A stretch of DNA of 64,000 nucleotides, from positions 133,769 through 197,768 of the forward strand of contig NZ_VWMY01000012.1 in NCBI RefSeq assembly GCF_008905045.1. Direction: 5' to 3'. This DNA comes from Streptomyces albicerus (GTDB lineage Bacteria; Actinomycetota; Actinomycetes; Streptomycetales; Streptomycetaceae). The position numbers and the translations under genes are program-made. Below the pieces are notes generated by a model that saw only the letters and a program-made list of their open reading frames with translations, was not told where the DNA came from and searched no databases. Positions 1 through 8,503 of this stretch are shown piece after piece. The stretch's first letter is position 1. Every line of letters starts with the position of its first letter.

Positions 1-566
1 CCGGTGTCGTGGAGGCGGGACGGGTAGTGGCGGGCCAGGGGGTCGAGGTCCGCGCGGTAGATCTCCCAGTAGCTCATCGGCGTGCCGTCCAGTACGCCGA
101 GGCAGGGGACACTGCGCCCGTCGCCGGCGAGCTGGGCGCGCAGGTGGTGCTCGGTCGCCGTGTCGGGACCGGAGAGCTCCCAGAAGGCAGCCACGGCAGG
201 GTCGTTCATCCAGCGGCTGATGAGCGGGAGATCACGGTCGATGCGTACGGGGACGAGGTGGAAGACGCCCACGGAAGTGGCGGTCGGCCCCCAGTCGCCG
301 ACGCGGTCGAGGAGGTGGTCACCGGCCTGGGTGACGGGGGCGGGCCACTCCATGTCCCGCGCCGCGCCCGTCTCCCCGCCCGGTTCCGTGGCTCCCCCGG
401 CTGCTTCGGCATCCTCGGCCTCGGCCTTCTCGGCGAAGAGTGCGAGGAATTCGTCGGGCAGGCGCAGATCGAGGGTGTCCTCGCTGTCCGCACGGGGGCC
501 CGGGTCGCTGCCGACGGCGGTGAAGGGGGCGGTACCGGCGTCGGTGCTCGCATCGGTGGGAGGCAC
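1..566 (-). CDS. siderophore GNAT acyltransferase (partial, runs off left edge)
   Basis: The C-terminus is cut by the window edge; 188 codons are visible. The first ~100 residues are an acidic, low-complexity leader. From about residue 100 the sequence (VFHLVPVRIDRDLPLISRWM, then AFWEL, then PMSYWEIYRA) matches the GNAT fold of IucB/RhbD/MbtK-type enzymes, which acylate an N-hydroxylated diamine or lysine during hydroxamate siderophore assembly. The GTG start at 566 was chosen because AGGAG lies 7 bases upstream; the ATG further upstream at 600 meets a stop after six codons. It follows the IucA/IucC synthetase by 39 bases on the same strand, so the two are probably cotranscribed. The exact acyl donor and substrate cannot be told. 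Confidence 0.85.
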   Translation of the reverse strand, partial: MPPTDASTDAGTAPFTAVGSDPGPRADSEDTLDLRLPDEFLALFAEKAEAEDAEAAGGATEPGGETGAARDMEWPAPVTQAGDHLLDRVGDWGPTATSVGVFHLVPVRIDRDLPLISRWMNDPAVAAFWELSGPDTATEHHLRAQLAGDGRSVPCLGVLDGTPMSYWEIYRADLDPLARHYPSRLHDT

Positions 567-605
567 GGCGACGCTCCTCTCAGGAGACGGGGCGGATCAT
601 GTTCC

Positions 606-2699
606 TCAGGAATGAAGGGGGTTGGCGATGGTGACGTAGACGGACTGCGTGTCGACCGGGCCGACGAGTTCGTCGAGGCCGTGCAGCCGGGTCAGCAGGT
701 TGGCCTTGCAACGCAGGACGGGTGAGTCGAGCAGGCAGGCGGGCAGGGAGGTACGAAGCCGGGCGGGTCCGGAGGCGACATCGGTGAGGAAGCGGCGGAA
801 GGCGGCGAGCAACAGCCGTTCGTCGGCGAGGCGTTGTGAGCCGAAGGCGCCGATGAGGCCGAGCACGTTGTTGATGGCGAGGTAGTAGGCGAAGCGTTCG
901 TCGGTGACCTCGTCGGAGACGAATGTGTCGCTGCGTCCGCCGATGCCGGGGAGTCGTTTGTCCAGGTCCGCGCGCCGGGACTCGCGGAAGTAGTAGCCCT
1001 GGTTGTCGCGGTAGCGACCGCCCGTCGGCCAGCCTTCCGGGTCCAGCAGGAGCAGGGTGTTCTGCTGGTGGGCCTCCAGAGCGATGCCGGCCTCACTGTC
1101 CAGCCAGAGCACGGGGCGGACGACCTGCTCCAGGTAGCGCAGGAACCACTCGGTGGCGACGGCGCCGCGCGGTCGGCCCGTGCGTCCGGCGAGGCGGGTG
1201 ACGATCTCGGTGAGCCGGGAACGCGTCGTGGGCCTGCTCTGCCCGGGCTGCTGCTCCCCGGTGTGCCGCTGTCCGGTGGGCAGAACCTGGGGCTTGGGTG
1301 AGACGAGTCCGGCGATGCAGGAGACGTCGTCCGTCGACGCGAACGGGTTGTGGCGGATCATCACGTCGACGCCGGGTACGGCGTTGCCGTCCGGGTCGTT
1401 CACCGCGAGCCAGGCCGGGTCGCGGACGATGTCGAAGCCCGGGTGGGCCGCGTGCCACTGTTCGGCGAGGCCGCCGCGCAGGAGACGGTGGACCTCGACG
1501 CCGCGGTGGAGTTCCTTGCGGAGGTTCTCCCGACGGGAGTTGGTGATGCGCAGGCCCAGTGACAGCTTCAGCATCGCGGGGGCACCGGAGCGATAGAGGG
1601 TGCGTACGGAGGAGGTGGGGTGCCACGGGGAGCCGTGAGGACCGAGGTCCCTCAGCAGTCCGGCGTCCAGAAGTTTCGCCGTTTCCGGGCGGTGGCGGAC
1701 CTCGCGGACCTGCCAGGGGTGCATCGGCAGCGCGGCGTACCCGTCGGGCAGGTGCAGTCCGGCACCGGCGAGACGGGGGGTGAGCTGTTCCGCGGGTACG
1801 AGGCGGCCTCGCTCGGTCCAGGCCGAGTCGGTGGCGAGTACGGAGGGGGCGACTGCCATCCAGTGCAGCGGGAAGGAGCCGCGCAACTCCGGCGAGTAGA
1901 GCCGGGTTTCGGCCTCGGAGAGTCCCTCGCGGCTCTTCGGGGCGGGGTGCAGCGGGTGCCCGAGCAGCAGCGCCTGCTCGGCGGAGAGGAAGAGGTCGGG
2001 GCCGTCGGCGGCGTTCTCCCTGCGGTCCGTGATGAAGACGACGGTCCGCCGGACGGAGTCGGCGACTCGGCCGACCAGGTCGCCGTCGTCGGCCGAGGCT
2101 TGTCGCTCGGCAGCCGCGTCCGGCTGGGCGGAGGCGGCTGGCTCGGCGGAGGTGATCGGCTCGGCAGACGCGTCCGGCTGGGCGGAGGCGGCTGGCTCGG
2201 CGGGGGCACATGGCTTGGCGGAGGCGTTCGTCTCGGCGGAGGCGAGTGGCTCGGCGGGAGCCGCACCCGTAGGTGTCTCTCGGCTCAGGAGGGCCGCCAG
2301 TGTGGCCGCGTCCGTGGGAGGCGCCTGGTCAGGCGCGTCGGAGAGGTAAGGAGGGCCGAAGCGGTGCCATCCCGTGGGGGACCAGTAGTGGACCGGGACG
2401 ACGAGGGCTGTGCCGCTGGCGGGCAGGGGGATGCGCAGCGTGCCGTCGTCGGGCGCGGGGAGATCGTGCTCGCGTACCCAGCAGCGCAGCAGGTTCTCGA
2501 TGGCCGCGGCCTGGGCCGCGGTGTAGGGATCGGGGTGTTCCAGCAGGTCGGTGGTGGCGCCGCGCAGCCGTTCGGACTCCCGGGGCCCTCCCTTCTGCCT
2601 GGGGACCGAGTCGGCCCCCGGCCCGAGCGGGGCCTGCGTGCCGCGGGCTCCTCGCTCGTGGGTGTGGGGGCGGCCGTCGGATGCGGGGGTAGCGTTCAA
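606..2699 (-). CDS. IucA/IucC family NRPS-independent siderophore synthetase
   Basis: The 697-residue protein belongs to the NIS synthetases, which use ATP to condense citrate or a dicarboxylate with an amine. Visible family motifs are GHPLHPAPKSREG (about residues 247-259, the ATP-binding HPxHPxxKxRxG signature), LPMHPWQ, SSVRTLY and the C-terminal ferric-reductase-like half. Start is TTG at 2699 with AAGGAA six bases upstream; no better in-frame start exists. Two odd points: a low-complexity insertion at residues about 146-204 made of degenerate ASAxP-type units, encoded by repeated DNA, and a Q/G-rich insertion in the middle. Neighbours (aminotransferase upstream, GNAT downstream) resemble the rhizobactin/aerobactin type of pathway, so the product is probably a citrate- or dicarboxylate-hydroxamate siderophore. 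The product itself is not determinable. Confidence 0.92.
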   Translation of the reverse strand: MNATPASDGRPHTHERGARGTQAPLGPGADSVPRQKGGPRESERLRGATTDLLEHPDPYTAAQAAAIENLLRCWVREHDLPAPDDGTLRIPLPASGTALVVPVHYWSPTGWHRFGPPYLSDAPDQAPPTDAATLAALLSRETPTGAAPAEPLASAETNASAKPCAPAEPAASAQPDASAEPITSAEPAASAQPDAAAERQASADDGDLVGRVADSVRRTVVFITDRRENAADGPDLFLSAEQALLLGHPLHPAPKSREGLSEAETRLYSPELRGSFPLHWMAVAPSVLATDSAWTERGRLVPAEQLTPRLAGAGLHLPDGYAALPMHPWQVREVRHRPETAKLLDAGLLRDLGPHGSPWHPTSSVRTLYRSGAPAMLKLSLGLRITNSRRENLRKELHRGVEVHRLLRGGLAEQWHAAHPGFDIVRDPAWLAVNDPDGNAVPGVDVMIRHNPFASTDDVSCIAGLVSPKPQVLPTGQRHTGEQQPGQSRPTTRSRLTEIVTRLAGRTGRPRGAVATEWFLRYLEQVVRPVLWLDSEAGIALEAHQQNTLLLLDPEGWPTGGRYRDNQGYYFRESRRADLDKRLPGIGGRSDTFVSDEVTDERFAYYLAINNVLGLIGAFGSQRLADERLLLAAFRRFLTDVASGPARLRTSLPACLLDSPVLRCKANLLTRLHGLDELVGPVDTQSVYVTIANPLHS
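2107..2275. repeat. degenerate direct repeats inside the siderophore synthetase gene
   Basis: The plus strand shows repeated GGCGGAGGC / GGCTCGGC blocks. A stretch of about 35 bases around 2117 recurs almost exactly around 2171. The repeat encodes the alanine/serine/proline-rich insert of the synthetase and stays in frame, so it looks like slippage-driven expansion of a linker. Confidence 0.7.
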
Positions 2700-2924
2700 A
2701 GAGGGTTCCTTGTGGGGTGGTTCAGGCTCGTGCGGCGACGAACCGGGGCTGTTCGGGGGTGCGTTGGACCTGTGCGTTTCGTGGTTGATTCGGGTGGGGG
2801 TGCGTCGTCTTCCGGTCTCTGGGTGGTCAGGGAGGAGGCTGCCTTTCCGGTACTGCCCTGCGGTGTGTCACCGAGCGACAGCACCTCCAGGGCTCCGGGT
2901 CGAACCGTCCACCGGGTCGGCCGC

Positions 2925-4421
2925 CTATCCGGAGTGCTCGGCCCGTTCGGTGTTCTCGGTCGCTGTCCGCCGGGTGTCCTTGTCTGCCGTGCCGGTGGAC
3001 GCTTTCGCGACCGCCGCCACCGCGTCCGCCAGCCGGTCGAGCACCGCGCTCGCCTGCTCGTCGCTGATCGTGAGTGGTGGAAGCAGGCGCACCACGCTGG
3101 AGTGCCGGCCGCCGAGTTCCACGATCAGGCCGCGGCGCAGACACTCCCGCTGGACGGCTGCCGCCACTTCGGGGGCGGCGGGAGGTGGTCCCCCAGGAGA
3201 CGCCGGCGGCTTTTCGGGGTCCACGAATTCGACGCCGATCATCAGCCCCCGGCCGCGTACGTCGCCGATGGAGGCGAAGTCCGTGCTCAGACCCTGGAGT
3301 TGGGCGATCAGGCGGGCGCCCAGAGTGGCGGCGCGCTCGGCGAGATCGTTCTCGCGGACGTACGCGAGAGTCGCGGCACCCGCTGCCATGGCGAGTTGGT
3401 TGCCGCGGAACGTGCCCGCGTGGGCGCCCGGTTCCCACACGTCGAGGCCGTCGCGGTAGACGACGACGGCCAGCGGCAGGCTGCCGCCGATGGCCTTGGA
3501 GAGGACCATCACGTCCGGGGTGATGCCGCTGTGCTCGACCGCCCAGAAGGTGCCGGTCCGGCCGACCCCCGTCTGCACCTCGTCGGCGATCAGCGGGATC
3601 GAGCGCGCCGAGGTGATCTCCCGCATCCGGCGCATCCAGTCGTCGCGTGCCGGAATCACTCCGCCCTCGCCCTGTACCGGTTCCAGGATCATTCCGGCGG
3701 GGCTCGGCACCCCGGACTTGGTGTCGTCGAGGATGGACTCGGTCCAGCGCGCGGCGAGTTCGGCCCCGCGCTCGCCGCCGATGCCGAACGGACAGCGGTA
3801 GTCCTGCGGATAGGGCAGGCGCGCGACGCGTACGTCGGACGCGCCCCCGGATGCCGCGAGCGCCCCCGCGGTCATCCCGTGGTAGGCGCCGGCGAAGGCG
3901 AGAATCCCGCTGCGGCCGGTCGCGGCGCGCACCAGTTTCAGCGCCGCCTCGACGGCGTCCGTGCCGGCGGGCCCGCAGAACTGCACGCGCGCACGGTCGG
4001 CGAGGCCGGGCGGCAGCGTGCGGAACAGCTCTGTGGTGAAGGCGTCCTTGACCGGTGTGGCCAGGTCGAGGACGTGCAGCGGCGCCCCCGAGTCGAGGAC
4101 CTTTCTGATGGCTTCCAGGACGACCGGGTGGTTGTGGCCGAGGGCCAGCGTCCCCGCGCCCGACAGACAGTCGAGGTAGCGGCTCCCGTCGGCGCCCTCG
4201 ATCGTCAGCCCGCGTGCCCGCACGGGAACGATCGGGAGGGCGCGCGCGTACGTGCGCGCCGCGGACTCACGCGCCGACTGCCTCCGCAGGATCCCCTCGT
4301 GCGCCGCGCGCGCCCCCGCGTTCACGTGCCCGGTGCGCGCACCGGTCTCGTACGGCGCGGGCGCTCCCACGGCCTCGTGCATCGCGGGCGCCACCTCGGG
4401 CGCAGACTCGGTCACAGCCAC
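2925..4421 (-). CDS. diaminobutyrate--2-oxoglutarate-type class III aminotransferase
   Basis: A 498-residue PLP-dependent aminotransferase of class III. The core motifs are visible: AGTDAVEAALKLVRAATG near residue 152, the LIADEVQTGVGRTG aspartate motif near 277 and the PLP lysine K309 in MVLSKAIGGS. Close relatives (RhbA, EctB, DABA aminotransferases) make 2,4-diaminobutyrate from aspartate semialdehyde, a siderophore precursor. GTG at 4421 was taken as start because GGGAGGA lies 9 bases upstream; the open frame continues upstream without a start of comparable quality. The gap to the synthetase gene (225 bases) contains no gene I can support. In rhizobactin-type loci a decarboxylase usually follows the aminotransferase; none is here. 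Confidence 0.88.
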   Translation of the reverse strand: MAVTESAPEVAPAMHEAVGAPAPYETGARTGHVNAGARAAHEGILRRQSARESAARTYARALPIVPVRARGLTIEGADGSRYLDCLSGAGTLALGHNHPVVLEAIRKVLDSGAPLHVLDLATPVKDAFTTELFRTLPPGLADRARVQFCGPAGTDAVEAALKLVRAATGRSGILAFAGAYHGMTAGALAASGGASDVRVARLPYPQDYRCPFGIGGERGAELAARWTESILDDTKSGVPSPAGMILEPVQGEGGVIPARDDWMRRMREITSARSIPLIADEVQTGVGRTGTFWAVEHSGITPDVMVLSKAIGGSLPLAVVVYRDGLDVWEPGAHAGTFRGNQLAMAAGAATLAYVRENDLAERAATLGARLIAQLQGLSTDFASIGDVRGRGLMIGVEFVDPEKPPASPGGPPPAAPEVAAAVQRECLRRGLIVELGGRHSSVVRLLPPLTISDEQASAVLDRLADAVAAVAKASTGTADKDTRRTATENTERAEHSG

Positions 4422-4645
4422 GTCTGTCGGTCCTCCCGCAGTCCAGAGGCGAGTTGCTCGGCCGCCCGGTGGGAGGCGGCAGGGGGATGAACGCGGCCGG
4501 AACGTCCCCCGTACGTACCAACGACGGCGACCGCGAGGGGCAACGGTGGGACGAAGATCCTTGCTGTGACGGCACCGATGGTCCTGCGGGCCCGCCCGGA
4601 CAGAGCCCCGGCCCTCCTTCCTCGGGTCAGGCGCGCGGAAGCAGC

Positions 4646-5290
4646 TCAGAGGCGTCGCATCAGTACCGCGGTGAACTGCTGGGAGGTGCCCCACGGGGTG
4701 AGGTGGTCTTCGCCGGCGGTGTCGACGAGCTGGAAGCCGGGAAACTGGCCGGCGAGTTCGGCGTGGGTGTAGCGGACGATCGGGAGACCGCTGCACGTGG
4801 TCGGGCCGTCCGGGCCGAACGTCGCGACGACGAGCCAGCCGCCCGGTCGCAGAGAGCGCTCCAACGAGGCGAGGTAGTCGGCGCGTTCCTCGGGCTCGGT
4901 GAGGAAGTGGTAGACGGCCCGGTCGTGCCACAGTGCGTAGGTCCGCCCCATGCGCAGGTCGAGAACGTCGGCCACGGTGAGGACGACGTCCGCGCCCGCC
5001 GGACCGAGCCGGTCGCGGACGGTCCGCAGGGCGGTGAGTGACAGGTCGACCGCCGACAGGTCTCGGTAGCCGCGTTCGACCAGGTGGTCCACCAGCGTCG
5101 ACCAGCCGGCACCCACGTCGATGACCGGCTCGTCGAGGCCGAGCCCGGCCTTGTCGACCAGGCTCAGTGAGAGCCCCGGGACCGACTGCCACCAGGAGAC
5201 CCCGTCGACGTCCTTACTGTGATGGACGCCTTCCCAGAACGCCGTCCGGCCCGCTGCGTCGTCGGGGTGCTGTGTGGCGTGGTCGCTCAT
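4646..5290 (-). CDS. class I SAM-dependent methyltransferase
   Basis: A 214-residue soluble protein with the Rossmann SAM-binding motif I VIDVGAGWSTLVDHL (residue ~56), the acidic loop LSAVDLS (motif post-I) and VLTVADVLDL. The rest fits a class I methyltransferase of UbiE/thiopurine-like size. The ATG at 5290 starts MSDHATQ and was preferred to an upstream in-frame start at 5374, although the ribosome binding site is weak. It ends 224 bases before the siderophore aminotransferase start and diverges from the radical SAM gene at 5404. The substrate is unknown; its position may connect it to either neighbouring cluster, but nothing in the sequence decides this. Confidence 0.8.
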   Translation of the reverse strand: MSDHATQHPDDAAGRTAFWEGVHHSKDVDGVSWWQSVPGLSLSLVDKAGLGLDEPVIDVGAGWSTLVDHLVERGYRDLSAVDLSLTALRTVRDRLGPAGADVVLTVADVLDLRMGRTYALWHDRAVYHFLTEPEERADYLASLERSLRPGGWLVVATFGPDGPTTCSGLPIVRYTHAELAGQFPGFQLVDTAGEDHLTPWGTSQQFTAVLMRRL

Positions 5291-5403
5291 GGTTCTGACG
5301 GTAGTCCTGGCGAGTGCGCCTCGGTCGTACGGCGACACGCCGTCATGGTTCCGTAAGGACCCGGTCCGGTCCATGCCGTGCCCGGCCGTGGCACGGTGAC
5401 GCC

Positions 5404-6513
5404 ATGGTCGAACGGACAGATACCGATTCTGGTCGGGCGCCGAATCTCCTCGGCGAAGTGGAGGTCGAGGCCCTGGTCGACGGCGGCGACATGGACTGCG
5501 GCAGCGGTCTGCTGCTGCTGATCACCCGCGCGATGAGGCGGCTCGAACCCGGGCAGCTGCTCGGGGTGCGCAGCGCGGAGGCAAGCGTCGTCACCGATCT
5601 GTCCGCCTGGGCGGACCTGGTCGGGCACGACGTCGTCACCGAGATCGCCGAGTCGGCCGAAGGCCCGTGGTGGTTCGCCGTGAGCAAGGCGGGCAGGGGC
5701 GCCCAGGCGGTCACGGTCTTCACCCAGGGCGAGCGGACACCGGTGGGCCGTCGGCTGTGGATCTACACCAACTTCGACTGCAACCTCGCCTGCGCATACT
5801 GCTGCGCCGAGTCCTCCCCGAAAGCGGCGGCCCGGCGCTTCGAACCGGCCCTCGCCACCGCGGTGTTCGACGAGTTCGTGGCCCAGGGCGGTCGCGAGGT
5901 GTTCTTCACCGGCGGCGAGCCCTTCATGCACCCGGAGCTCGGTGCCCTGGTCGCGGCGGCGGCCGGTCTGGAGCGCACCGTACTGACCAACGCGATGATC
6001 TTCGCGAGGGGCACCCGCCGGACGACCCTGGAGAATCTGGATCGCGACGTGGTGCTCCAGATCAGTCTCGACTCGGCGACACCCGATCTGCACGACCGGC
6101 AACGCGGTGCGGGGTCGTGGTCGCGGGCGTTCGACGGCATCACACTGGCGCGTTCGCTCGGGTTCCGGGTGCGGGTGGCCGCCACGCTGTACGACGAGGA
6201 CCCGAAGGGTGTCGACGCGCTGCACCGGCGCCTCGACGAAGCCGGGATCGCCCTGCCGGACCGGGTCATTCGGCCGGTGGCCCGGGAGGGCTTCGCCGAC
6301 AGGGGTGTGCACGTCTCTCTCGACAGTCTGGAGCCGGAACCGACCCTCACCGCGGACGGCGCCTGGTGGCACCCGGTGGCGGTCACCGACCCGCATCTGC
6401 GGATCGCCGACGCCCCGCTGCCGTTGGCCGAGGTCTTCGGCGTCGTACGGGACACGCTCGCCGTCCAGGACGCCGCTGCCCGGTCGGGACGTGAGGTCTT
6501 CCGCTGTGCCTGA
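5404..6513 (+). CDS. TusA-like domain / radical SAM fusion protein
   Basis: A 369-residue two-domain protein. Residues ~20-80 look like the small TusA/SirA sulfur-carrier fold (MDCGSGLLLLI at ~30-40, then LEPGQLLGV and the later VVTDL strand). The usual CPxP motif is not conserved: a single cysteine, C32, sits in DCGSG. From residue ~115 a radical SAM domain follows with the 4Fe-4S motif CNLACAYC (C126, C130, C133), the GGEP motif in FFTGGEPFMHPE and the LQISLDSAT strand. There is no C-terminal SPASM cysteine set; the protein ends in FRCA. ATG 5404 is the most sensible start, with only a weak ribosome binding site. It heads a cluster with a DoxX-like protein and a PhnDCE-like transporter. The reaction is unknown; a role in sulfur or selenium chemistry is an inference. 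Confidence 0.82.
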   Translation: MVERTDTDSGRAPNLLGEVEVEALVDGGDMDCGSGLLLLITRAMRRLEPGQLLGVRSAEASVVTDLSAWADLVGHDVVTEIAESAEGPWWFAVSKAGRGAQAVTVFTQGERTPVGRRLWIYTNFDCNLACAYCCAESSPKAAARRFEPALATAVFDEFVAQGGREVFFTGGEPFMHPELGALVAAAAGLERTVLTNAMIFARGTRRTTLENLDRDVVLQISLDSATPDLHDRQRGAGSWSRAFDGITLARSLGFRVRVAATLYDEDPKGVDALHRRLDEAGIALPDRVIRPVAREGFADRGVHVSLDSLEPEPTLTADGAWWHPVAVTDPHLRIADAPLPLAEVFGVVRDTLAVQDAAARSGREVFRCA

Positions 6514-6547
6514 GAAAGAACCCGGGAACGGGATGAAGGAGGCGAGA

Positions 6548-7462
6548 GTGAGAGCCACGGCTTCAGGGGCGACCACGTTCGTCCGCTGGCTTTTCGCACC
6601 CGCGACCGACGTCGTCCGTCGCGAACAGGCCGTCGCCGCGGCCTTCTTCCGCGTCCTGCTCGGGCTCATGTGGCTCTACAACGTGGCGTGGAAGCGCCCC
6701 CCGGACTTCGGGGAGGACTCCGGGAGCGGGCTCTACAAGTTCACGGCCTTCGCCGTGAGCGACCCGGTGTTTCCGCCGTACAGCTGGGTCGTGGAGCACG
6801 CCGTACTGCCCAGTATCGAGGTCTTCGGCTGGGGGGTGCTGATCGCCGAGACCGCCCTCGCGGTGCTGCTGCTGACGGGCGCCTGGGTGCGGGCGGCCGC
6901 GCTCCTCGGGGTGGCCCAGTCCCTGGCCATCGGCCTCTCGGTCGCCTACGGTCCGCACGAATGGGCGTGGTCCTACTGGCTGATGATCGGGGGCCATCTG
7001 GTGATCCTGTTCTCCTCGGCCGGGCGGGTCCTCGCCGTCGACGCGGTGCGCTCCGGCGTGGGCTCCGCCCGGAACCTCGGCCTGGTGTGGGGCGCGGTCG
7101 CGGTGGTCGCCGGCGCCGTCGTCGTGGTGGGCACGGCCGGGGACGACCCCCTCGACGCGCGCGGCTATGCCCTGGGGTCCTCCGATCCGTCGGTCAGCCT
7201 CGGCACGTACAACCTCGTCGGCGGCCTGGCGCTGGTGGTGGTCGGCGTACTGGTGCTGGTGGCCGCCCGCGGCCACATCGCCCTCCTCGGCGGGGCGGCA
7301 GCGGTCGTCGGTGCGGCGGCCGGGCTGTCCCTGTACGCCCAGATCGGCTTCACCGATCCGTTCCTGGGCGGCACCGCGACCTCGGCGGCCTTTCTGTTGT
7401 CCCTCGCCCTGGTCGCCGTGATGGTCGCCCGTGCTCCGGGCCGGGCGTCGCCGCGCGGGTGA
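6548..7462 (+). CDS. DoxX/MauE-like integral membrane protein
   Basis: About 304 residues with some seven hydrophobic segments. The N-terminal part (AAFFRVLLGLMWLYNVAWKR, later GWGVLIAETALAVLLL and YWLMIGGHLVILF) matches the DoxX-like four-helix module found in redox-associated membrane proteins; the C-terminal half adds three or four further helices. GTG 6548 was chosen because AAGGAGG (6536-6542) lies five bases upstream. An ATG at 6533 and a GTG at 6507 overlapping the previous stop are alternatives. It follows the radical SAM gene closely and precedes the transporter genes, so it is likely part of the same operon. DoxX proteins are often linked to thiol or quinone redox steps, but the job here is unknown. 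Confidence 0.75.
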   Translation: MRATASGATTFVRWLFAPATDVVRREQAVAAAFFRVLLGLMWLYNVAWKRPPDFGEDSGSGLYKFTAFAVSDPVFPPYSWVVEHAVLPSIEVFGWGVLIAETALAVLLLTGAWVRAAALLGVAQSLAIGLSVAYGPHEWAWSYWLMIGGHLVILFSSAGRVLAVDAVRSGVGSARNLGLVWGAVAVVAGAVVVVGTAGDDPLDARGYALGSSDPSVSLGTYNLVGGLALVVVGVLVLVAARGHIALLGGAAAVVGAAAGLSLYAQIGFTDPFLGGTATSAAFLLSLALVAVMVARAPGRASPRG

Positions 7463-7467
7463 GACCT

Positions 7468-7571
7468 CGATCGCTGGAGTCCGATCGCTGGAGTCCGATC
7501 ACTGGGGTCCGATCACTGGAGTTCGATCACTGCCCGGCCCGGTGGAACACCCGGTCCGGAACACCGGGTCC
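7468..7571. repeat. two sets of 14-base tandem repeats between doxX-like gene and phnD-like gene
   Basis: From 7468 to 7532 a 14-base unit CGATCRCTGGRGTY is repeated 4.6 times head to tail. At 7544-7571 a different 14-base unit (GGAACACCSGGTCC) occurs twice. Both lie in the short gap before the binding-protein gene and end just before its ribosome binding site (AAGGAA, 7577-7582). The equal period may be regulatory or simply slippage. Confidence 0.85.
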
Positions 7572-7588
7572 GGAACAAGGAAGTGTCC

Positions 7589-8503
7589 ATGCCTGTACGA
7601 CAGATGACCCGTCGCACGTTGCTCCTCGGCACCGGCGCGACGCTCCTGCTGAGCGCCTGCGGCGGCGGTGGGACCGCCGGGTCGGACGCGCGACAGCTCG
7701 GGATCTCCGCCATTCCCGATCAGGATCCCGAGCTCCTCAACCGGCTCTATCCCGCCGTGGCCGAGCGGTTCGCCGACACGACCGGCCTGGAGGTCGCCTA
7801 CCGCCCCGTCACCGATTACACCGCCGTGGTGCGGGCCTTCGAGATCGGCGACATACACCTGGCCTGGATGGGCGGGCTGACCGGCGTCCAGGCGCGCGAG
7901 CGGGTACCGGGTGCCACCGCCGTCGCGCAGCGCGACATCGACGCCGACTTCCGCAGTCTCTTCATCGCCCACACCGACTCGGGGCTGCGGCCGTTCGACC
8001 AGGTGGACGGGTTGCGCGGCCTGGCGGGGCACACTCTCACCTTCGGCAGCGAGACATCCACCTCCGGTCGGCTCATGCCGCAGTACTTCATGCGGCAGGC
8101 CGGACTCGAGCCGGGCGATCTGAAGGGGAAACCGGGCTTCTCCGGCTCCCACGACGCCACCATCGAGCTCGTCGCGGGCGGCAGCTTCGAGGCCGGGGCC
8201 GTCAACAAGCAGGTCTGGGACGCCACCGTCGCGGCGGACGACATCGACCTGAGCAAGGTGGTCGTGCTGTGGCGCACCCCCGGCTACGCCGACTACCACT
8301 GGCTGGCCCGTCCGGATCTCGACAAGACCTTCGGCGCCGGCACCCAGGAGAAGGTGCTGGATCTGCTCCTGGGCCTGGACCGGCAGGACGCCGAGGACGC
8401 CGAGCTGCTGGGGCTCTTCGGAGCCAGGTCGTTCGTACGGACCAGGAATTCCGCCTACGACCGGATCGAGGACGTGGCCCGCGAACTGGGGCTGCTGCGG
8501 TGA
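7589..8503 (+). CDS. PhnD-family ABC transporter substrate-binding lipoprotein (putative selenate/oxyanion type)
   Basis: A 304-residue exported protein. Its signal peptide has TRRTLLLG, compatible with Tat export, followed by the lipobox LSAC with the lipidated C24. The mature part has the PhnD fold signatures ISAIPDQDPELL, PVTDYTAVVRAF, DIHLAWMGGLTGVQAR, GSETSTSGRLMPQYF and SGSHDATIELVAGGSFEAGAVN. This pattern is that of the PhnD clade annotated as putative selenate ABC transporter binding proteins, rather than classical phosphonate binders. ATG 7589 has AAGGAA six bases upstream, whereas the GTG at 7583 abuts it. Its stop overlaps the ATPase start (GTGA). The ligand is not determined by the sequence; selenate, another oxyanion or a phosphonate are all possible. 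Confidence 0.87.
   Translation: MPVRQMTRRTLLLGTGATLLLSACGGGGTAGSDARQLGISAIPDQDPELLNRLYPAVAERFADTTGLEVAYRPVTDYTAVVRAFEIGDIHLAWMGGLTGVQARERVPGATAVAQRDIDADFRSLFIAHTDSGLRPFDQVDGLRGLAGHTLTFGSETSTSGRLMPQYFMRQAGLEPGDLKGKPGFSGSHDATIELVAGGSFEAGAVNKQVWDATVAADDIDLSKVVVLWRTPGYADYHWLARPDLDKTFGAGTQEKVLDLLLGLDRQDAEDAELLGLFGARSFVRTRNSAYDRIEDVARELGLLR

Noticed and set aside
2696..2884. 62-codon frame before the siderophore synthetase, its stop overlapping the TTG start
   Set aside because: The overlap is suggestive of coupling, but the start has no usable ribosome binding spacing and the peptide has no known pattern. Kept only as a possibility for a leader peptide.
1620..4490. 956-codon open frame on the plus strand
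   Set aside because: It lies antisense to the siderophore synthetase and aminotransferase genes, which have clear domains; such long antisense frames are common in GC-rich DNA.
6500..6513. Possible selenocysteine UGA at the end of the radical SAM gene (C-terminal cysteine followed by TGA)
   Set aside because: After the UGA the frame soon enters the start region of the next gene, and no SECIS-like hairpin or selenocysteine gene was seen.
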